Shown: one piece after another, positions 1 to 9,093 of the stretch
How positions within the stretch are numbered: position 1 is the stretch's first letter
Layout: each line of letters opens with the position of its first letter
NCBI GenBank assembly: GCA_965228015.1
Contig: OZ245787.1
Coordinates: forward strand, 434,001-498,000
DNA: 64,000 nucleotides
Source: SKKY01 sp965228015
Lineage (GTDB): Bacteria; Bacillota; Peptococcia; Peptococcales; SKKY01
Direction: 5' to 3'
Notes under the pieces: generated by a model
What the model saw: only the letters and a program-made list of their open reading frames with translations
Told to the model about the DNA's origin: nothing
The model's database searches: none
Made by a program: the position numbers and the translations under genes

Positions 1-323
1 TTCAGATCAGGGGGTACAGTTCACCTCCTTGGCTTTCGTAGAGTACTGCAAAAGCCAAGGAATAAGGCAAAGCATAAGTAAAACAGGTTGCCCATACGAT
101 AACGCTCCAATGGAGAGATTTTATAAATCACTTAAGTCAGAGCTTATTTACCACCAAAAATTTGAAACCGACCTACAATTAGATGAAACTATCAATAAAT
201 ATGTTTATGTTTGGTACAACCACATTCGACCTCATTCATGCAATGGAGGGCTGACTCCATTTGAAGCACGAAATATAAACTGATTTTCCGTACTTAGTGT
301 TACAAAGATGCTTGACCATTACA
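1..323 (+). mobile_element. IS3-family insertion sequence, right end (copy 1, cut by window edge)
   Basis: This is the right end of the same IS3-family element seen complete at 25861-27114 and 29665-30918. It carries the 3' part of orfB and ends in the terminal sequence CCATTACA at 316-323. The sequence switches abruptly at 324 to an ISL3-family transposase gene, so this IS3 copy sits inside the ISL3 element. The left part lies outside the window. Confidence 0.9.
2..283 (+). CDS. IS3-family transposase orfB, C-terminal part (partial)
   Basis: This is the C-terminal end of a DDE integrase-type (rve) transposase that catalyses cut-out and insertion of the IS. The reading frame is open from the window edge (base 2) and begins inside the SDQG motif that holds the second catalytic aspartate. 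The last catalytic residue, glutamate, is in the motif DNAPMERFYKSLKSE. The protein ends at a TGA at 281-283. Compared with the two full copies it has Leu instead of Trp just after the VQFTS motif. The N-terminal part lies outside the window. Confidence 0.9.
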   Translation, partial: SDQGVQFTSLAFVEYCKSQGIRQSISKTGCPYDNAPMERFYKSLKSELIYHQKFETDLQLDETINKYVYVWYNHIRPHSCNGGLTPFEARNIN

Positions 324-1396
324 TCCGTTAGTATAAGTACAAGTAAATGAATTAAGAATATATTTCTGCCAGTTGAAAATGGTTCTGGAGCATTTATCGA
401 ATTCTTCAAGCTCACAGGACATAACAAACATATACCAGGCTTTCAAATTCTTTTTTGTACTTTCTAAATCACTGCTGTCAACAAAGTTATAAAATTTTTC
501 TTTTAACATATAAGCTTTTTGCAATTTCTCAGAAGTAGCAAGCATAACGTTTACCTGGTCAATTTCTTCAGGAGTTAAATACTTCATTCTTTTTAAGAGA
601 AGGGAGCGACTTCTTTTGAAATATCTTCGCCTTTCCTTGGCAAATTTCTTTTGCTCATCTTTCCTAATTCTTTCAAATGCCCAAGTGACCTGCCTAATGA
701 AATGGAATTTATCGATAATGATAGTTGCATTTTTAAAATATGTTTCAGCAATATCCTTGTAAGGTTGCCGCATATCCATAATGAAGTATTTTACTTTATC
801 CCTGTCATTGAATTTCCTGAAATAGTCCGATAAAATGTGTTGTTCTCTTCCGTGAAGAATATCAAGTACCTTCTTGTTTTGGGGATCAGTTAATATGCAC
901 TGGTACTTTTTGCCCCCCGGCATTACCTTTAAATTCATCAATAGAGATTACTTCGGGCAATTTTGTTAGGGAATAGTCTATGAATCTAAAAAGCCTGAGA
1001 GCCGTTGATGGTGAAATATTATTCTCTTTGGCAATATCAGATACAGAGTAAACATTTTTCATTCGAGTAATTATGTATTTTATCAGCCTGCTGGTCATTC
1101 TTTGATAGCGGGGGAGAAAATCATTTTTTTCGTAGAATTTTTTATTGCAGTGATTATAAACGTACCTTCTTTTTGTAGTAAAGGTAGGTTTTCTTCCCTG
1201 AGATGGAAATATCTTTTATCATTTGAATTCTGTAATCATGAACTTTACTGGTTTGTTGATGGCATTTGGGGCAATTGTGAGTTTTAATCTCCAGAGAAAA
1301 AGAAAAGGACATTGAATCAGAAGAAGTTTCTAATTGTTCTAAAATTATCCCTTTAAAACCAATTAATTTTTTAATATAATAGTTATTACAGAGCAT
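324..1396 (-). pseudogene. ISL3-family transposase, broken copy
   Basis: The protein family is the ISL3 (IS204/IS1001/IS1165) DDE transposases: an N-terminal CxxC zinc finger (CPKCHQQ), a helix-turn-helix and the DDE core beginning around SIDEFKGN. The likely start is the ATG at 1394-1396, behind an AAGGAGG ribosome site. The copy is dead. It lacks two bases in an A-run near 1170 relative to the copy at 5754, has a further single-base difference just after, is out of frame again at the G6-C-A5 run near 910-920, and is truncated by the IS3 element at 324. Confidence 0.88.
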
Positions 1397-1517
1397 AAGT
1401 AAATTCCTCCTTAGATTACAGTGGGTGTTCTCTAATATGGATCTACCCAATGCTCTGTATTTTTTCGCAAAAAAATGTCAGAATGGTTTTTACCACCTCA
1501 ACATTTATTGTAGAACC
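324..1517 (-). mobile_element. ISL3-family insertion sequence, 3'-truncated copy
   Basis: The element starts on the minus strand with the terminal repeat GGTTCTACAATAAATGTTG at about 1499-1517, identical in its outer part to the left end of the copy at 5633-7020. It runs leftwards to 324, where an IS3 element interrupts it after the bases ACTAACGGA of the transposase gene. The other ISL3 end is not in the window. On its right, the element replaces the natural 3' end of mutS. The intact copy lies in inverted orientation 4.1 kb away. Confidence 0.88.
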
Positions 1518-3920
1518 TATTTTTTGCTTGCTTAATAATTCCTTTTGGAAGCCCTACCAGTTCTGCAACCTGAATTCCATAACTTCTATCTGCTTTACCT
1601 GAAGAAATTTCATGAAGGAATACAATTTTTACTCCTTCCTCTTCAACTTTTACATTTAAATTTTTTATATTATCATACTTATTTTCCAGTTCAGTAAGCT
1701 CATGATAATGGGTTGCAAATAATGTTTTTCCTCTGACTTTTTGACTTAAATATTCTGTTAAGGCCCAGGCTAAAGAAAGCCCATCGTATGTGCTGGCGCC
1801 TCTTCCAACTTCATCTAAAATTATTAAACTTTGAGAGGTGGCATTATTTATAATGTTCGACACTTCATTCATTTCCACCATGAAGGTACTCTGACCCGTG
1901 GTTAAATCATCACTGGCACCTATTCTGGCAAAAATCCTGTCGAAAACCGGTAACTTTGCATACTCCGCCGGTACAAAAGACCCTGTTTGGGCTAAAATTG
2001 CTGCTATAGCTATACTTCTGCAATAAGTACTTTTTCCTCCCATATTTGGTCCGGTGATTATTAAAAAATTGTGACTTTCCTGGTTCATAAATACATCATT
2101 TGGAGTGTACCATTCTCCTTCCAGGTTTCTTTCAACTACAGGATGCCGCAACGCTTCAATAGAAAGATTTGCTAAGTTATTCATTTCTGGACAAGTAAAA
2201 TTGTTTTTTTGAGCAGCAAAAGCCAATGAAACATAAACATCAATTTCTGACAATATTTCTACTGTTAATATAATCCTTTGTGGGTATTCTTCCTTAATCT
2301 TTTTTCTTATCTCTGAAAACAACTCATATTCCAGTTTTTTAATTTTATCATCTGCACCAATTACCTTTGCTTCCATTTCTTTTAGTTCAGGGGTAATATA
2401 TCTTTCTGCATTTGTTAAAGTTTGTTTTCTGATAAAACAATCTGGTGCTTGTCCGATATTTGATTTTGTAATTTCTAAATAATAACCAAATACTTTATTG
2501 AGTCCAATTTTTAAATTTTTAATACCTGTTTTTTCTCTTTCTTTATTTTCAAGGGAAGAAATCCATTCTTTTCCCTTAATAGTTATTTCCCTTAATTCAT
2601 CTAATTCCTGATGATAAGCATTTTTAATAAGTCCCCCTTCTCTCACAGTAAAGGGAGGATCTTCAACTATACTAATTTCAAGGAGATTATATAAATCATT
2701 GAGGGAATCCATTTTTGCTGCCGTATTTTTCAATTCAAAAAAATCTGATTGCATCAAATTTTTTTATATACGGAAGAACTTTTAATGAATTTTTTAAAGC
2801 CGCTAAATCCCTGGCGTTTGCTGTTTCAAAGGTTACCCTGGCAAGAATTCTTTCTAAGTCATAGATTTCTTCAAAATTAGTTCTTAATTCAGTAGAGATA
2901 TCAAATTCTTTTAAATATGTTTTTGTATTATTAAGTCTTATGTTTATTTTATTAAGATCTGTAAGTGGCTGAGAAAGCCATGACTTCAATTTTCTGGATC
3001 CCATTGCAGTCTTTGTATAATCAATGACACTTAATAATGCTGTATTTTTTCTGCTAATATTGTTTGATTCAAATATTTCCAAATTTTTTCTGGTAGGATA
3101 ATCAAGAATCATTTTTCTTCTGGTTGATAATATGTAATTTTAAATAAATTTGATAACGTATTCTTTTGATTGTATTTTAAATAATCAAGAGCAGCTCCTG
3201 AAGCAATTACAGCATTAGAAAATTCAAATAATCCGATACTTGTTAAGGATTGAATATTCAAATGATTTAAAATCCATTTTTCTGCAAAATCATAATTATA
3301 TGCATAATCAAAATGAGGGTTTACAGTAATATTTGGATTTCTTTTTGAAATAAAATTTTTAAAAAAATCAAAATCTTTCTCTGAAGAGATTACTTCTGAA
3401 GGATTATATTTAATTATTTCATCAAAGAATTCTCTTTCTTTTAATACTTCCGTGGTATAAAACTCACCTGTAGAAATATCTACCGCTGCAATTCCAAATA
3501 TATTTTTTTGTTTTTATAAACAGATAATAAGAAATTATTTTTATTATCTTCTAGCAGCTTCCCATCAATAAGAGTCCCTGGTGTAATTATTCTGATAATC
3601 TCTCTTTTAGCAATACCTTTTGCTAAAGCCGGATCTTCAGTTTGTTCACAAATAGCTACTTTATATCCTTTTTGAATTAAAGCTGCAATATAGTTTTCTG
3701 CTGAATGATAGGGAACGCTACACATGGGTATTTTATTTCCTGCCCCGGCATCTCTTGCTGTTAGAACAATTTCCAGCTCTTTTGAAGCAAGTACTGCATC
3801 TTCTCCAAACATTTCATAAAAATCTCCCATTCTAAAAAAAAGAATGCAGTCTTTGTGAAGGTCTTTTATTTCTTTGCATTGTCTGAGCATTGGCGTATTT
3901 GAATACATGTTAGCCTCCAA
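1498..3920 (-). pseudogene. mutS: DNA mismatch repair protein MutS, degraded and 3'-truncated
   Basis: MutS recognises mismatches and recruits MutL through an ATP-driven clamp. The N-terminal mismatch-binding domain is present with the FFRMGDFYE motif. The ATPase domain has Walker A (TGPNMGGKSTYC) and the Walker B/signature region (LIILDEVGRGASTYDG). The gene cannot make this as one protein: the frame is lost near 3500 (T/A runs), at 3112-3116 (five T on the plus strand where six restore frame) and near 2757-2765. The native sequence stops after KQAKN, and the last residues RFYNKC plus the stop come from the ISL3 terminal repeat, so the C-terminal dimerisation/tetramerisation tail is missing. 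It lies downstream of miaB and ymcA, the usual Firmicute order. Transcription is leftwards from 3920. Confidence 0.93.
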
Positions 3921-3963
3921 TTATATTATTACAAAAACCAGCAATAGCTGGCTTTTGTAATAA

Positions 3964-4257
3964 TTATCTGTTCGTTGCCTGATTAATTATTTTATTAATC
4001 ACAGTAAGCATTTCTTTTAAATTTGCTTCACTGGATAAGTAGTCTTTAGCAATACTGTTTTTTGAAAACATTTCTTCCAGCAATTCAATTTCTTCTCTTT
4101 GATCCTCTTCAAGATTTTCAAAGGAAATTTCTGATGCATCTAAACTATCAAGTAAATTTATATAGTAATTTAAATCATGTTCAAGTTCGGGATTTTCTTT
4201 TAATTCTTTAGATTCTCTTATTAAATTTGATATTTCAACAGCCTTATCGATTATCAT
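3964..4257 (-). CDS. YlbF/YmcA family regulator
   Basis: This is a 97-residue, almost entirely helical acidic protein without membrane segments or cysteines. Size and position between miaB and mutS match the YlbF/YmcA (Com_YlbF) family. In Bacillus subtilis members of this family form a complex with YlbF and YaaT that helps RNase Y mature transcripts. The present window also encodes an RNase Y (rny), so a similar role is plausible but inferred. The gene starts only 2 bp after the miaB stop and is surely co-transcribed with it. The family call rests mainly on size, composition and gene order. Confidence 0.75.
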   Translation of the reverse strand: MIIDKAVEISNLIRESKELKENPELEHDLNYYINLLDSLDASEISFENLEEDQREEIELLEEMFSKNSIAKDYLSSEANLKEMLTVINKIINQATNR

Positions 4258-4259
4258 AA

Positions 4260-5582
4260 CTATCCCTCCTGTATAACTTTCCCTTTTAGTTGCTTGCTAG
4301 AATCTGTAATTAAAACATCAACAATTACACCAATAAGGCTTTCAGGACCATCAACAATTACACTTCTGTAGCCTGAGGTTTTCCCTATTAGTTTTTCTTT
4401 ACCCTTATACTTACCTTCAATTAAGCAACTTAAGACAACATTATCCAGATTTTTATTATAAATTAATTCATGTTCATTGATAATTTTGTTTAGCATATGA
4501 ATTCTGTCCTTTTTTTCTTTTAATGGAACCTGCTCCTGGAATTCTGTAGCTGGAGTTCCTTTTCTTGAAGAATACATAAAAGAGAAAGCTGAAGCAAACT
4601 TTACTTCATTTACCAAATCAACAGTATCTTGAAAATCTTTCTCAGTCTCTCCAGGGAAACCTACAATAATATCTGTTGTTATTGCAGCATTGGGCCTAAT
4701 TTCTCTTATTTTCTTTATTAAATCCAGATAATATTCTTTTGTATACCCCCTGTTCATTTTTTTTAATATCTTATCACTTCCGGACTGGACAGGAAGATGA
4801 AAATGATCGGTTACTTTTGGCGATTCAGATATTGCTTTTATAAGTTCATCATTAAAGTCACGGGGATGAGAAGTCATATAGCGGATTCTTTCCAGACCTT
4901 GTATGCTATTAAGTTCTCTAATTAAGTCTGCAAAGGAATATTTATTATCTTCAAAATCCTTGCCATAAGAATTAACGTTTTGACCTAGAAGCATAACTTC
5001 CTTTACACCGTTATTAACTTTACCGATAATTTCATTAACAATAGATTCGGGTTTTCTGCTTCTTTCTCTGCCTCTTACGTAAGGAACGATACAATAAGTG
5101 CAAAAATTATTACATCCGTAAATAATATTTATCAAAGATTTAAAAGGATAGGCCTGAGAGTCAGCCATTCCCTCAAATACTTCTCCTTCTTTATCCCATA
5201 CATTCAGCTGCCGACCTTCTTTTAGTAACGCTTTTTTAAGCATTCCAGACAGCTCATGAAGATTATGTGTTCCTAAAATTATATCAACGTGTTTAAGGGA
5301 TGAAGCTATTTTTTTTGCTTTGCCTTCTTGCTGACTTAAACATCCGGCAACTCCGATTATTAAATCAGGATTATTTTTTTTATTTTTTCTTAGACCACCT
5401 AAAAGACTTAATGCTTTATTCTCAGCTTTTTCTCTGATCGTACATGTATTTAAAAAGATAATATCCGCATCTTCCATATTTTCCGTTGAAGTATATCCCA
5501 TGGTTTCAAGAGTTCCTGCAATATACTCACTGTCTCTTTCGTTCATCTGACATCCAAAAGTTATTATGTGATATTTTGACAA
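4260..5582 (-). CDS. miaB: tRNA-2-methylthio-N6-isopentenyladenosine synthase MiaB
   Basis: MiaB is a radical-SAM methylthiotransferase that converts i6A37 to ms2i6A37 in tRNAs reading UNN codons. The 440-residue protein has the family layout. An N-terminal UPF0004 domain holds the auxiliary cluster cysteines (FGCQMNERDSE, NTCTIREKA, AGCLSQ). A radical-SAM core has the CxxxCxxC motif in CNNFCTYCIVPYVRGRERS, and a C-terminal TRAM domain follows. The start is a TTG at 5580-5582 placed behind a GGAGG site. It is the first gene of the miaB-ymcA-mutS unit and is intact, unlike mutS. Confidence 0.95.
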   Translation of the reverse strand: MSKYHIITFGCQMNERDSEYIAGTLETMGYTSTENMEDADIIFLNTCTIREKAENKALSLLGGLRKNKKNNPDLIIGVAGCLSQQEGKAKKIASSLKHVDIILGTHNLHELSGMLKKALLKEGRQLNVWDKEGEVFEGMADSQAYPFKSLINIIYGCNNFCTYCIVPYVRGRERSRKPESIVNEIIGKVNNGVKEVMLLGQNVNSYGKDFEDNKYSFADLIRELNSIQGLERIRYMTSHPRDFNDELIKAISESPKVTDHFHLPVQSGSDKILKKMNRGYTKEYYLDLIKKIREIRPNAAITTDIIVGFPGETEKDFQDTVDLVNEVKFASAFSFMYSSRKGTPATEFQEQVPLKEKKDRIHMLNKIINEHELIYNKNLDNVVLSCLIEGKYKGKEKLIGKTSGYRSVIVDGPESLIGVIVDVLITDSSKQLKGKVIQEG

Positions 5583-5614
5583 TTTTATTCCTCCAGTAGT
5601 TTAATCTTATAACT

Positions 5615-5642
5615 ATTATATTTTACAATATAGGTTCTACAA
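5615..5642 (-). promoter_or_regulatory. Predicted hybrid promoter for miaB formed at the ISL3 edge
   Basis: On the minus strand TTGTAG (5637-5642) and TATAAT (5615-5620) are separated by 16 bp. The -35-like hexamer lies inside the terminal repeat of the ISL3 element and the -10 in chromosomal DNA, so the insertion appears to have supplied half a promoter. This is prediction from sequence only. Confidence 0.5.
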
Positions 5643-5753
5643 TAAATGTTGGGGTGGTAAAAACCATTCTGACATTTATTTGCGAAAAAATACAGAGCAT
5701 TGGGTAAATCCATATTAGAGAACACCCACTGTAATCTAAGGAGGAATTTACTT

Positions 5754-6933
5754 ATGCTCTATAATAACTATTATATTAAAAAATTAATTGGTTTTAAAGG
5801 GATAATTTTAGAACAATTAGAAACTTCTTCTGATTCAATGTCCTTTTCTTTTTCTCTGGAGATTAAAACTCACAATTACCCCAAATGCCATCAACAAACC
5901 AGTAAAGTTCATGATTACAGAATTCAAATGATAAAAGATATTTCCATCTCAGGGAAGAAAACCTACCTTTACTACAAAAAAAGAAGGTACGTTTGTAATC
6001 ACTGCAATAAAAAATTCTACGAAAAAAATGATTTTCTCCCCCGCTATCAAAGAATGACCAGCAGGCTGATAAAATACATAATTACTCGAATGAAAAATGT
6101 TTACTCTGTATCTGATATTGCCAAAGAGAATAATATTTCACCATCAACGGCTCTCAGGCTTTTTAGATTCATAAACTATTCCCTAACAAAATTGCCCGAA
6201 GCAATCTCTATTGATGAATTTAAAGGTAATGCCGGGGGCAAAAAAGTACCAGTGCATATTAACTGATCCCCAAAACAAGAAGGTACTTGATATTCTTCAC
6301 GGAAGAGAACAACACATTTTATCGGACTATTTCAGGAAATTCAATGACAGGGATAAAGTAAAATACTTCATTATGGATATGTGGCAACCTTACAAGGATA
6401 TTATTGAAACATATTTTAAAAATGCAACTATCATTATCGATAAATTCCATTTCATTAGGCAGGTCACTTGGGCATTTGAAAGAATTAGGAAAGATGAGCA
6501 AAAGAAATTTGCCAAGGAAAGGCGAAGATATTTCAAAAGAAGTCGCTCCCTTCTCTTAAAAAGAATGAAGTATTTAACTCCTGAAGAAATTGACCAGGTA
6601 AACGTTATGCTTGCTACTTCTGAGAAACTGCAAAAAGCTTATATGTTAAAAGAAAAATTTTATAACTTTGTTGACAGCAGTGATTTAGAAAGTGCAAAAA
6701 AGAATTTGAAAGCCTGGTATATGTTTGTTATGTCCTGTGAGCTTGAAGAATTCGATAAATGCTCCAGAACCATTTTCAACTGGCAGAAATATATTCTTAA
6801 TTCATTTACTTGTACTTATACTAACGGATATACAGAAGGAGTTAACAACAAAATTAAGGTTTTAAAAAGAAATGCTTATGGTGTAAGAAATTTTTGGAGA
6901 TTCAAAAACAGAATAATGCACGTAATGAACTAA
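5754..6933 (+). pseudogene. ISL3-family transposase, one frameshift
   Basis: This ISL3-family DDE transposase would be about 393 residues, the usual family length. It has an N-terminal zinc finger (PKCHQQ, YVCNHCNKKF), a helix-turn-helix around SDIAKENNISPSTALRLFRF and a complete C-terminus ending in FKNRIMHVMN. The ATG at 5754-5756 is chosen because AAGGAGG lies at 5738-5744. The frame is lost at the run G5-C-A6 around 6233-6245; removing one A rejoins GNAGG to KKYQCILTDPQN. The other copy is out of frame at the same spot through a different extra base. Whether slippage at this run allows some functional protein is unknown. Confidence 0.88.
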
Positions 6934-6946
6934 AAACAATTTAAAT

Positions 6947-6974
6947 GAGTACCGCATTTTTCAATGCGGTACTC
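6947..6974 (+). other. Perfect hairpin in the ISL3 3' end
   Basis: GAGTACCGCATT (6947-6958) and AATGCGGTACTC (6963-6974) form a perfect 12-bp stem with a TTTC loop, just after the transposase stop. No T-run follows, so it is not a typical intrinsic terminator. It could block read-through or translation, or be part of the element end. Confidence 0.6.
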
Positions 6975-7020
6975 ATGGAATCTAATCTAATTGGGTTACC
7001 CCAACATTTGACAAAGAACC

Positions 7021-7058
7021 TAAATAAAAAGCCATATTTCCAAATATAGAAATACGGC
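7021..7058 (-). terminator. Intrinsic terminator downstream of the DUF948 gene
   Basis: Read on the minus strand, GCCGTATTTC and GAAATATGGC (7031-7058) pair over 10 bp with one G-U pair and are followed by TTTTTATTTA. The ISL3 element begins right at the end of the T-run (7020). Confidence 0.8.
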
Positions 7059-7072
7059 AGATTTTTATGAAT

Positions 7073-7501
7073 TTACTTTTTACGGTTTAAAAAAATACCT
7101 GCAAAAGATTCAACCACTTTTGAAACGAGGCCGATATAGGAAGCTAATTCCTCAACATTTTTTCTTACAGCATTTGCAGACTCTTCAACGTTATTTTTTA
7201 CACTTTCTGCAGAACCTTTTATGTTTTTCTCTACAACACCCAAGGTCCTGTCTGTTCTTTCAAATCCACCTTTAACTAAAGTACTCATGCTGTTAACATC
7301 TTTAGTAATAAGATCAATATTATTAATTATCTCAGAAACACTGGCTAATGTAGACTGCAGGCTTTTCTCATTTTCAATGGTAATTCTCTTTGCCTCATTT
7401 AATAGATCATTAATATTTTTCAAAGTAATAATCAAATAGATAACAAGAGCCGCCAATAAAGCAAACAGAATAAAATATCCAAGATCGACAATAGAAATCA
7501 C
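7073..7501 (-). CDS. DUF948 domain protein (YtxG-like)
   Basis: The 142-residue protein has one N-terminal membrane helix (about residues 6-28, FILFALLAALVIYLIITL) followed by a long heptad-rich segment. That is the layout of DUF948 proteins such as YtxG, which are often next to YtxH genes. The function is not established; a membrane-anchored coiled coil at the cell envelope is the likely form. It is the last gene before the terminator at 7021-7058 and follows the YtxH gene by 24 bp. Confidence 0.8.
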   Translation of the reverse strand: MISIVDLGYFILFALLAALVIYLIITLKNINDLLNEAKRITIENEKSLQSTLASVSEIINNIDLITKDVNSMSTLVKGGFERTDRTLGVVEKNIKGSAESVKNNVEESANAVRKNVEELASYIGLVSKVVESFAGIFLNRKK

Positions 7502-7525
7502 TATCTTCTCAACTCCAATTCATAT

Positions 7526-7960
7526 TTATTTATTGATTTTACTCTCAATATCTTCTTTCATTTCTTTAGCCTTTTCTTCTAATTCTTCTAGTTCTTCAAG
7601 AACTTCCTCTTCAATATCTTCATAAGATGAAGATATATTTTCTTTAATTTCCTGAGCTTTAACTTTTAAATCTGCTGCTACCCCTTCAGTTCTCTGCTTA
7701 ATTTCTTCAGCTGTAAGCTTAGCAGATTCTCTTACTTCCTGAGCAGTATCTTTAGCATATTCAAGAGTTTCTTTACCTCTTTTTGCTAATTCTTCTCTCG
7801 TTTCTATTCCAGGTTTCGGAGCAAAAAGCAAACCAGCAAGGGCTCCAACTCCTAAACCTATAATAGCGCTCCAGGCAGCACTGGCAGCTTGATCCTTCTG
7901 CGCTTTTGCCTGATAATATTCTTCTAATTCTCTTCTTTTCCTGTCATTTAAATAAAACAT
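7526..7960 (-). CDS. YtxH domain protein
   Basis: The 144-residue protein has a short N-terminal basic region, a small-residue membrane helix with the YtxH motif (GLGVGALAGLLFAPKPG, about residues 35-52) and a long charged helical tail rich in Lys and Glu. YtxH proteins are small, mostly general-stress-linked membrane proteins of unknown mechanism. It forms a cluster with the DUF948 and YkvA-like genes. The acidic tail would suit a saline cytoplasm, but that is inference. Confidence 0.85.
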   Translation of the reverse strand: MFYLNDRKRRELEEYYQAKAQKDQAASAAWSAIIGLGVGALAGLLFAPKPGIETREELAKRGKETLEYAKDTAQEVRESAKLTAEEIKQRTEGVAADLKVKAQEIKENISSSYEDIEEEVLEELEELEEKAKEMKEDIESKINK

Positions 7961-7979
7961 AAATTGTACCTCCTGTTAT

Positions 7980-8399
7980 TTAGTCTAAATTGTTCCCAAG
8001 TTCCCGTACACTTCTCCAAACCTGATACTTATCTATATCAGTTTGAACCTGCCTGAAAGTATAAGATATTATTGACAAGTCGTCTATAAAGCCAAGTCCA
8101 ACAATAAAATCAGGAATAATGTCAAAGGGTGTAAGAAAATAAATAATTGATGCAGTAACCATTATTAACGAACCTAAAGGAACATTTTTATAATTTCCTT
8201 TTACCCAATCCCTCATTAAATCAAAAAAAAGCTGAAGATTAGCCCAAACATCTTCTACCGGACCATTGCTAATTTTTGTTGCCTTTTCCATTGCGTCATT
8301 TATAAGTTGACTTGTTTTTTCTGTGCTGCTAATGATTTTTTCAGCTTTTTTTTCAAATGAATCATAATAATTTTCTTTATACTTCTTTTCAAAGTCCAT
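7980..8399 (-). CDS. YkvA family (DUF1232) membrane protein
   Basis: The C-terminal half carries the DUF1232 signature (YFLTPFDIIPDFIVGLGFID) with hydrophobic helices; the N-terminal half is hydrophilic and helical. The ATG at 8397-8399 is preferred over an upstream in-frame ATG because a GAGAAGAGG site precedes it and the family starts with a charged segment. Function is unknown for the family. It lies between the phosphatase gene cobC and ytxH, all on the minus strand. Confidence 0.82.
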   Translation of the reverse strand: MDFEKKYKENYYDSFEKKAEKIISSTEKTSQLINDAMEKATKISNGPVEDVWANLQLFFDLMRDWVKGNYKNVPLGSLIMVTASIIYFLTPFDIIPDFIVGLGFIDDLSIISYTFRQVQTDIDKYQVWRSVRELGNNLD

Positions 8400-8471
8400 C
8401 TTATACCTCTTCTCTTTTTTTACCCCTATTAAATACAAAATAATCAAAATATATTTTATATTACAATTATT

Positions 8472-9083
8472 TTACAAATACTTCAAATGACCATGTTCGT
8501 TAAAAGTTGTTAAAATTAATTCGTTATCATATTCTTCAAGAATTGTAATCCCTGTGTTGGAAGAAATAAATTTCCATAAATCATCTAATCCTATTTGCAG
8601 TATATGACATACTAAAACACTTATTAATCCTCCGTGGGTAAAAATTAAAACATTTTTTTCTTTATTTAATTCATAAATTTCATGAAGAACCTGAATTGCT
8701 CTTTCTTGAAGATCTCTAAAGTTTTCTCCATTGGGAGGTCTCATATCCGCTGGTTTTTCAAGCCATTCTTTGCTTAGCTCAGGATAATTCTGCGCTATCT
8801 CTTCAAAAGTGTGTCCTTCCCAGTCTCCAAAATTTATCTCTTTTAAGCACTCACAAATATGAATTTTTTTATTAAAATTTTCATTAATAATTTCTGCAGT
8901 TTCTAAAGCTCTTGTTAAAGGACTAGAATAAATCCGGTCAAATTTTTCAACGGATAACCTTTTAGATAATTTTTTAGCTTCATCTATACCTTGGGGGTTA
9001 AGATTTATATCTGCAAACCCTTGATATTTTTTCTCTTCGTTCCAATATGTATAACCATGCCTTACTAAAAATAATCTGGTCAT
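8472..9083 (-). CDS. cobC: Histidine phosphatase family protein, probable alpha-ribazole phosphatase
   Basis: This is a phosphoglycerate-mutase-like enzyme of 203 residues. The catalytic RHG motif is at residues 8-10 (LVRHGYT), with the second catalytic region INFGDWEG and the second histidine in FTHGG near residue 150. In cobalamin operons this family removes the 5'-phosphate of alpha-ribazole phosphate or of adenosylcobalamin phosphate. The assignment to CobC rests on position at the distal end of the cobalamin operon, next to cobD; by sequence alone it is a generic histidine phosphatase. Confidence 0.82.
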   Translation of the reverse strand: MTRLFLVRHGYTYWNEEKKYQGFADINLNPQGIDEAKKLSKRLSVEKFDRIYSSPLTRALETAEIINENFNKKIHICECLKEINFGDWEGHTFEEIAQNYPELSKEWLEKPADMRPPNGENFRDLQERAIQVLHEIYELNKEKNVLIFTHGGLISVLVCHILQIGLDDLWKFISSNTGITILEEYDNELILTTFNEHGHLKYL

Positions 9084-9093
9084 ATAGGCACCT

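Larger units (their letters stand above)
5633..7020 (+). mobile_element. ISL3-family insertion sequence, full-length copy
   Basis: The element is 1388 bp long. Its ends are imperfect inverted repeats: GGTTCTACAATAAATGTTGG at 5633 and, read inward from 7020, GGTTCTTTGTCAAATGTTGG. It carries one transposase gene. No clear 8-bp target duplication is visible (ACAATATA on the left, TAAATAAA on the right), so one flank may have been rearranged. A perfect 12-bp hairpin lies after the transposase stop. Confidence 0.92.

Noticed and set aside
1518..5632. Composite transposon carrying cargo between the two ISL3 copies
   Set aside because: The enclosed genes miaB, ymcA and mutS are core chromosomal genes in their normal order, and mutS is truncated rather than carried whole.
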